10,299 nucleotides of DNA from Clostridia bacterium (GTDB taxonomy: Bacteria > Bacillota > Clostridia > Oscillospirales > CAG-272). Positions 7,160 to 10,299 of the stretch are shown here, one piece after another. Numbering within the stretch: position 1 is the first letter of the stretch; each line of letters starts with the position of its first letter. The stretch spans positions 1 to 10,299 of the forward strand of contig JAGALI010000200.1 of assembly GCA_017625275.1 (NCBI GenBank), written 5' to 3'. The position numbers and the translations under genes were made by a program. The notes below the pieces were generated by a model. It made no database searches, had not been told where the DNA came from, and saw only the letters and a program-made list of their open reading frames with translations.

Positions 7160-7852
7160 ATGTGGAATGGAAGAAAAAAGGCAGTCACATTTAGCTTTGA
7201 CGATGGGGTGACGCAGGATATACGAATGATTGAGATTTTAAATAAGTGTGGGCTTAAATGTACATTTAATTTAAACTCAGAGTTTTTAGGTCTTGAGGGT
7301 ACTCTTGATAGAAACGGCAGAACGGTGCGTCACGACAAAATCCCTGCTGACAAAATAAAGAAAATATACAAGGGGCATGAGATTGCAGCGCATACTCTGA
7401 CTCACCCATTTTTGCCTTCTCTTAGCGATGAGGAAATTATAAGGCAGGTGGAGATGGATAGACAAAATCTATCTAAAATTTGTGGCTATGAGGTTGTATC
7501 TATGGCTTATCCTTGTGGTGGTGAAAATAACAACAACCATGTGGCTGAAATTATAAGAAATAACACCGGCATCAAGCTTGCAAGGACTATTACCTCAACA
7601 TATGATTTCAAAGCACAAGAAAACCTATTTAGGTTCAACCCAAGTGTTTACTATATTGATGAGCGACTAGATGAAATTGTGGATGAGTTTTTGGCGTTAG
7701 AGAGTGACGAGCCTGCTCTTCTCTACATCTGGGGACATTCCTATGAAATGGATGCTGAATATATTACTTGGGAGAAATTTGAAAGCGTTTGCCAAAGGCT
7801 TGCCTTTCACGATGATGTCTTTTACGGAACAAATAAAGAGGTTCTTTTATAA
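7160..7852 (+). CDS. polysaccharide deacetylase family protein (CE4, NodB fold)
   Basis: Metal-dependent amidase/esterase of the NodB homology superfamily, which removes N- or O-acetyl groups from carbohydrates. Motif 1 is TFSFDDG (10-16) with Asp14 (base) and Asp15 (metal). Motif 2 is HTLTH (78-82), the His-x-x-x-His metal pair. Motif 3 is reduced to AYPCGG (116-121), without the usual Arg. A late motif IWGHSYE (190-196) offers His193. The 230 residues lack a signal peptide or membrane segment, so the enzyme is probably cytosolic, unlike cell-wall deacetylases of Gram-positives. AAGGAG (7148-7153) is six bases before the ATG and begins just after the stop of the preceding gene. A strong terminator follows. 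It probably works on a small imported or nucleotide-linked sugar, but the substrate is inferred only from location and context. Confidence 0.88.
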   Translation: MWNGRKKAVTFSFDDGVTQDIRMIEILNKCGLKCTFNLNSEFLGLEGTLDRNGRTVRHDKIPADKIKKIYKGHEIAAHTLTHPFLPSLSDEEIIRQVEMDRQNLSKICGYEVVSMAYPCGGENNNNHVAEIIRNNTGIKLARTITSTYDFKAQENLFRFNPSVYYIDERLDEIVDEFLALESDEPALLYIWGHSYEMDAEYITWEKFESVCQRLAFHDDVFYGTNKEVLL

Positions 7853-7859
7853 AACAAAG

Positions 7860-7890
7860 CCCATACGACAAAAATCGTATGGGTTGTTTT
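7860..7890 (+). terminator. terminator after the deacetylase gene (module copy A, first part)
   Basis: CCCATACGA (7860-7868) pairs perfectly with TCGTATGGG (7875-7883) around a six-base loop CAAAAA, followed by TTGTTTTTTATT. The stem begins eight bases after the stop codon. It is related to the terminator at 9907-9943 in sequence, loop and distance to the following 74-bp element. Confidence 0.92.
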
Positions 7891-7908
7891 TTATTAAATT
7901 TCCCTGTG

Positions 7909-7982
7909 TTTTTGCCTGCAAATTGGCATACGATTGGCATACAGTGGGCGGCTTGACTGTTTATAAGATAACAAAAAGCCTT
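7909..7982. repeat. 74-bp intergenic element, copy A
   Basis: This segment matches 9960-10033 without gaps: 54 of 58 positions are identical outside a central 16-base stretch (7950-7965) that has the same length but unrelated sequence. The left part consists of four 11-bp units starting at 7909, 7920, 7931 and 7942, each with T-K-G-S-C at its positions 4-8; the two middle units share TTGGCATA. The right end AGATAACAAAAAGCCTT equals, with one change, the left arm of the lysS-side hairpin, but the right arm is missing here. It lies between a terminator and the next promoter, so it is probably not transcribed. Confidence 0.85.
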
Positions 7983-8008
7983 ATTTTATGTGAGCGCTGC
8001 TTTTACAC

Positions 8009-8037
8009 TTGATTTTTTTCTACAGGTATATTAAAAT
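8009..8037 (+). promoter_or_regulatory. promoter of the glycoside hydrolase gene
   Basis: TTGATT (8009-8014), 17-bp spacer, TAAAAT (8032-8037), predicting transcription from about 8044 and a leader of about 36 bases. A second TAAAAT lies 20 bp downstream at 8052-8057 within a direct repeat, but has no matching -35. The gene therefore has its own promoter downstream of the terminator at 7860-7890. Confidence 0.7.
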
Positions 8038-8060
8038 AAAATAAAGTATATTAAAATAAA
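8026..8060 (+). repeat. direct repeat, 15-bp unit at 20-bp period, in the promoter/leader
   Basis: GTATATTAAAATAAA occurs exactly at 8026-8040 and 8046-8060, separated by ATAAA. The first copy contains the -10 box; the second copies that box and lies in the leader. It may be a simple slippage or duplication product, or a pair of protein-binding half-sites two helical turns apart. Confidence 0.75.
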
Positions 8061-8079
8061 GATTTCTTCGAGGTGGAAT

Positions 8080-9906
8080 ATGGGATTTTTACTTGGCTGT
8101 AACTACTGGGCATCAAATGCTGGAACAAATATGTGGAAGGATTTTGATATAGATATAATAGACAAGGATTTATCATTGCTTTCCCAAAACGGAATTAAAT
8201 ATTTAAGAGTATTCCCAAACTGGCGTGATTTTCAGCCTACATCTCCAATGATGACAAATCGTGGTGTTTGTGTTGGCTACACAGGAAACAAGAAAAATTA
8301 TTATCTTGACAATACAATGCTTGACAGGTTCGGAAAATTTCTTGATGTTTGTGGAAAATATGGAATCAAGGTTATTGTGGGGCTTATAACGGGCTTTATG
8401 AGTGGCGCTATGCTAATTCCACCAGCCTTGTACAACAAAAATATTATAACCGATAGTGTTTCCCAATATTTTCAGCAATTATATATTAAGGGCTTTGTTT
8501 CCCACTTTAAAAACAGAGCAGAAATTTTAGCTTGGGATCTTGGTAACGAATGCAACGAGATGGAAAATGTAAAAAGTCCATACGAAGCTGCATCTTGGAC
8601 AGCCATGGTGTCAAACGCAATTCGTGCAAATGATAATACTCGTCCTGTTGTTTCTGGTATGCACTATTTAGATAACGAAGACAACTGGACAATAACCAAC
8701 CAAGCGGAAAACTGTGATATTTTAACCACGCATCCATATCCATATTGGTGTGAGGGCACAACTATCAACAAAAATCTATCATTTAGAACTATTATTTTCC
8801 CAACTGTATATACAAAATTTTATGAAACTATGAGTGGCAAGCCCTGCCTTGCTGAGGAAATGGGGACAATGGGACCTATGGTATGTAGCGACGAGGAATC
8901 AGCCAAATTTTTACGTGCAAACCTATTCTCTCTATGGGCAAATGGTGCGGCGGGTGCTATGTGGTGGTGTTCTAGCGACCAAACAGAGCTTAATCACCTC
9001 CCTTACTCTATGCAAATGGTAGAAAGAGAGCTTGGTCTTTTAAGAAATGACTACTCACCTAAGCCTGCACTTTTGGAAATTAAGAGGTTTTATGAGTTTC
9101 TTTCCTCGCTTAATATTAAGCTGCCAAGAGCTAAGAATGATGCTGTTTGCTTGCTCACTCACGACCAACACCATTGGTCAGTTGCTTATATGACATATGT
9201 TCTTGCGCGTAAAGCTGGGTTAAATATCTCATTTGCTGATGCAAACGAGGGAATCCCTGACTCACCTACATATATTGTGCCATCAATAAAAGGCGTTAGA
9301 TGTATGTTCAAGGATAAGTATGATATGCTAAAGGAAAGAGTTAAAAACGGAGCAACACTATATCTCTCACTTGATAATGGAATTTTATCCGAATTTGAGG
9401 AGCTTTGTGGTGTTAAGGTCATTGACTCGTTTGTGCACAAAACCGACCTGAGCGCTAACTTGAATGGTGAAAGAATTACATTTGAAAAATCAAGAAATCT
9501 AACTCTTGATATAACCAGTGCTGAGGTTATTGCATACGATAGTGAAAGCAACCCATTTATGACTGTAAATAACTATGGACAAGGCAAGGTTTATCTCGTA
9601 AATGCACCAATAGAAACAAATCTAATAGACAAGCACGACGCCTTTGACTCTAACATCTACAAAATATATAAAACTATATTTGAAAAAGAAATTGATAGCT
9701 ACATTGTCAAATCAAAAAACGAGAATGTGCTACTAACCTTGCACGAGATAGAAAACGGCTACATTGTTGTAGCAATTAACTATGGAAGCTCTTATGTAGG
9801 CTTTGATTTATCAATTGACGCATCATATAGAATAGATAAATTCTATTATGGAAATAGCGAAAGAATCGCCTCTTACGATGCTTGCATTTTTAAAATAATC
9901 AAATAA
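8080..9906 (+). CDS. intracellular clan GH-A (GH5-like) glycoside hydrolase with C-terminal GATase-like domain
   Basis: Retaining beta-glycosidase of clan GH-A; by fold and motifs closest to mannanase/mannosidase-like GH5 proteins, though the subfamily is unknown. The barrel starts LGCNYWAS (5-12), continues with YLRVFPNWRDFQP (41-53) and the acid/base WDLGNE (152-157, Glu157), then HPYPYW (218-223). The nucleophile is probably Glu260 in CLAEEMGTMG (256-265), followed by MWWCSSDQ (294-301) at the last barrel strand. From about 354 (VCLLTHDQ) to about 540 there is an alpha/beta segment resembling the glutamine-amidotransferase-like domain of GH42-type enzymes, then a small beta domain to 608. 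No signal peptide, so it is cytosolic and should act on imported oligosaccharides. GAGGTG (8070-8075) precedes the ATG. Single-gene unit with its own promoter and terminator, bracketed by two repeat modules. Substrate and linkage are not determined. Confidence 0.87.
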   Translation: MGFLLGCNYWASNAGTNMWKDFDIDIIDKDLSLLSQNGIKYLRVFPNWRDFQPTSPMMTNRGVCVGYTGNKKNYYLDNTMLDRFGKFLDVCGKYGIKVIVGLITGFMSGAMLIPPALYNKNIITDSVSQYFQQLYIKGFVSHFKNRAEILAWDLGNECNEMENVKSPYEAASWTAMVSNAIRANDNTRPVVSGMHYLDNEDNWTITNQAENCDILTTHPYPYWCEGTTINKNLSFRTIIFPTVYTKFYETMSGKPCLAEEMGTMGPMVCSDEESAKFLRANLFSLWANGAAGAMWWCSSDQTELNHLPYSMQMVERELGLLRNDYSPKPALLEIKRFYEFLSSLNIKLPRAKNDAVCLLTHDQHHWSVAYMTYVLARKAGLNISFADANEGIPDSPTYIVPSIKGVRCMFKDKYDMLKERVKNGATLYLSLDNGILSEFEELCGVKVIDSFVHKTDLSANLNGERITFEKSRNLTLDITSAEVIAYDSESNPFMTVNNYGQGKVYLVNAPIETNLIDKHDAFDSNIYKIYKTIFEKEIDSYIVKSKNENVLLTLHEIENGYIVVAINYGSSYVGFDLSIDASYRIDKFYYGNSERIASYDACIFKIIK

Positions 9907-9943
9907 AATAACCCGTATGGAAAAAACATACGGGTTATTTTTT
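9907..9943 (+). terminator. terminator after the glycoside hydrolase gene (module copy B, first part)
   Basis: AATAACCCGTATG (9907-9919) pairs along 13 bases with CATACGGGTTATT (9927-9939) around GAAAAAA, followed by a T run to 9943. It starts one base after the stop codon. Compared with the terminator at 7860-7890 the stem has compensatory changes: A-T to G-C and C-G to T-A. It could act on both strands. Confidence 0.93.
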
Positions 9944-9959
9944 AATTATTTTTTGTGCG

Positions 9960-10033
9960 TTTTTGCCTGCAAATTGGCATATGTTTGGCATACGGTGGGC
10001 AATTTTGAAATTGGTGAGATAAGAAAAAGCCTT
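9960..10033. repeat. 74-bp intergenic element, copy B
   Basis: Homologue of 7909-7982 at the same distance from its terminator (one base difference). Four 11-bp units start at 9960, 9971, 9982 and 9993; TTGGCATA occurs twice, 11 bp apart. The central 16 bases (10001-10016) differ from copy A and include CAATTT-TG-AAATTG, a small inverted repeat. The end of the element is the left arm of the hairpin at 10024-10050. It lies between two converging terminators, so neither neighbouring gene needs to be transcribed through it. Confidence 0.85.
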
Positions 10034-10050
10034 GCGGTGCAAGGCTTTTT
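10024..10050 (-). terminator. terminator of lysS (bidirectional shape)
   Basis: AAAAAGCCTTGC (10024-10035) pairs along all 12 bases with GCAAGGCTTTTT (10039-10050) around the loop GGT. On the minus strand it stands 55 bases after the lysS stop and ends in TTTTTCTT; on the plus strand it also ends in five T, so it can stop read-through from the glycosidase gene. Confidence 0.93.
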
Positions 10051-10105
10051 GGGTTTAGTTATCTGTGGTTGGGGTTACCCGAAGCGAAGTATGAGCTTTG
10101 GGGGT

Positions 10106-10299
10106 TCACGCCTGTGGCTTCATCGTTGGGAAAAGCAAGACGTCGCGGATAGATGCGCTATCGGTGAGGAGCATTACGAGACGGTCGATACCGAAGCCGA
10201 GGCCTCCTGTTGGGGGCATTCCGTACTCGAGGGCTGTTACGTAGTCGTAATCTACCTCTGCCTTGGAGTCGGGCTCTTCCTTGAGCTTTTCTGCTACCT
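10106..10299 (-). CDS. lysS: lysyl-tRNA synthetase (class II), C-terminal part (runs off right edge)
   Basis: Attaches lysine to tRNA-Lys in the cytosol. I translated the minus strand: 63 residues and a TGA stop at 10108-10106. GMPPTGGLGFGIDRLVMLL (residues 26-44 of this fragment) is class II motif 3 with its invariant Arg. SIRDVLLFPTMKP close to the end is the usual C-terminus of bacterial LysS. The preceding stretch rich in Glu, Asp and Lys also fits. The catalytic core and anticodon-binding domain lie outside. Codons are strikingly rich in C-ending forms (CTC, GAC, TAC, GGC), unlike the AT-ending codons of the other genes, as expected for a highly expressed translation gene. It converges on the glycosidase gene, with a terminator for each. 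Confidence 0.96.
   Translation of the reverse strand, partial: VAEKLKEEPDSKAEVDYDYVTALEYGMPPTGGLGFGIDRLVMLLTDSASIRDVLLFPTMKPQA

Noticed and set aside
7704..8012. Plus-strand open frame across the deacetylase end, its terminator and the 74-bp element
   Set aside because: It overlaps the well-supported deacetylase in another frame, crosses a strong hairpin terminator and has no ribosome binding site or recognisable protein motif.
8507..8761. Minus-strand open frame inside the glycosidase gene (also 9186-9551)
   Set aside because: Antisense shadows of a long conserved coding sequence, without ribosome binding site or motif.
7860..10033. Integron-like attC sites around a gene cassette
   Set aside because: The repeated module lacks the paired GTTRRRY/RYYYAAC core ends and no integrase is in view.
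10051..10105. GC-rich stretch between lysS stop and terminator as a small RNA or extra hairpin terminator
   Set aside because: Only an imperfect stem (CCCGAAG with CTTTGGG) without a T run; looks like a normal 3' untranslated region.

Overview
The window looks like a chromosomal segment of an AT-rich, Gram-positive-type bacterium, most likely an uncultured member of the Clostridia (Bacillota). This rests on the AAGGAG-type ribosome binding sites, sigma-A promoters close to TTGATA-17-TATAAT with extended -10 TG motifs, the pdp/deoB/deoD/deoC protein types and a secreted BspA-like repeat protein. The taxonomic placement is an inference; no rRNA or tRNA gene is present.

Region 1 (1-3311, minus strand) is a compact deoxyribonucleoside salvage operon, deoC-deoD-deoB-cdd-pdp, transcribed right to left. 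All four junctions overlap (TAATG once, ATGA three times). Phosphorylases release (deoxy)ribose-1-phosphate from nucleosides, DeoB isomerises it to the 5-phosphate, DeoC cleaves deoxyribose-5-phosphate to acetaldehyde and glyceraldehyde-3-phosphate, and Cdd feeds cytidines in as uridines. A good promoter lies in front of deoC. pdp runs off the left edge.

Region 2 (3411-5280, minus strand) is a single secreted protein of 594 residues with a signal peptide, a BspA-like leucine-rich repeat section and a Cys-rich section, ending at a hairpin terminator.

Region 3 (5220-7890) starts with a 306-bp intergenic region between divergent genes. It carries a repeated AGACAAAA box and divergent promoters. 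Then, on the plus strand, come an AraC-family regulator, its own promoter, a two-gene unit encoding an RmlD-like sugar-nucleotide reductase/epimerase and an intracellular CE4 (NodB-like) deacetylase, and a terminator.

Region 4 (7860-10050) is the most unusual part. A single gene for an intracellular clan GH-A (GH5-like) glycosidase is bracketed by two related copies of a module: a hairpin terminator with a covarying stem, a short spacer, and a 74-bp element containing four 11-bp units around TKGSC (two of them TTGGCATA). The right-hand copy runs into the terminator hairpin of lysS; the left-hand copy keeps only one arm of that hairpin.

Region 5 (10106-10299, minus strand) is the C-terminal end of lysyl-tRNA synthetase (lysS), with GC-richer codon use than the rest.

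I see no CRISPR array, transposase, tRNA, rRNA or phage gene. Nothing here proves a new system. The duplicated terminator-plus-74-bp module and the operator-like boxes near the AraC gene are the best leads.
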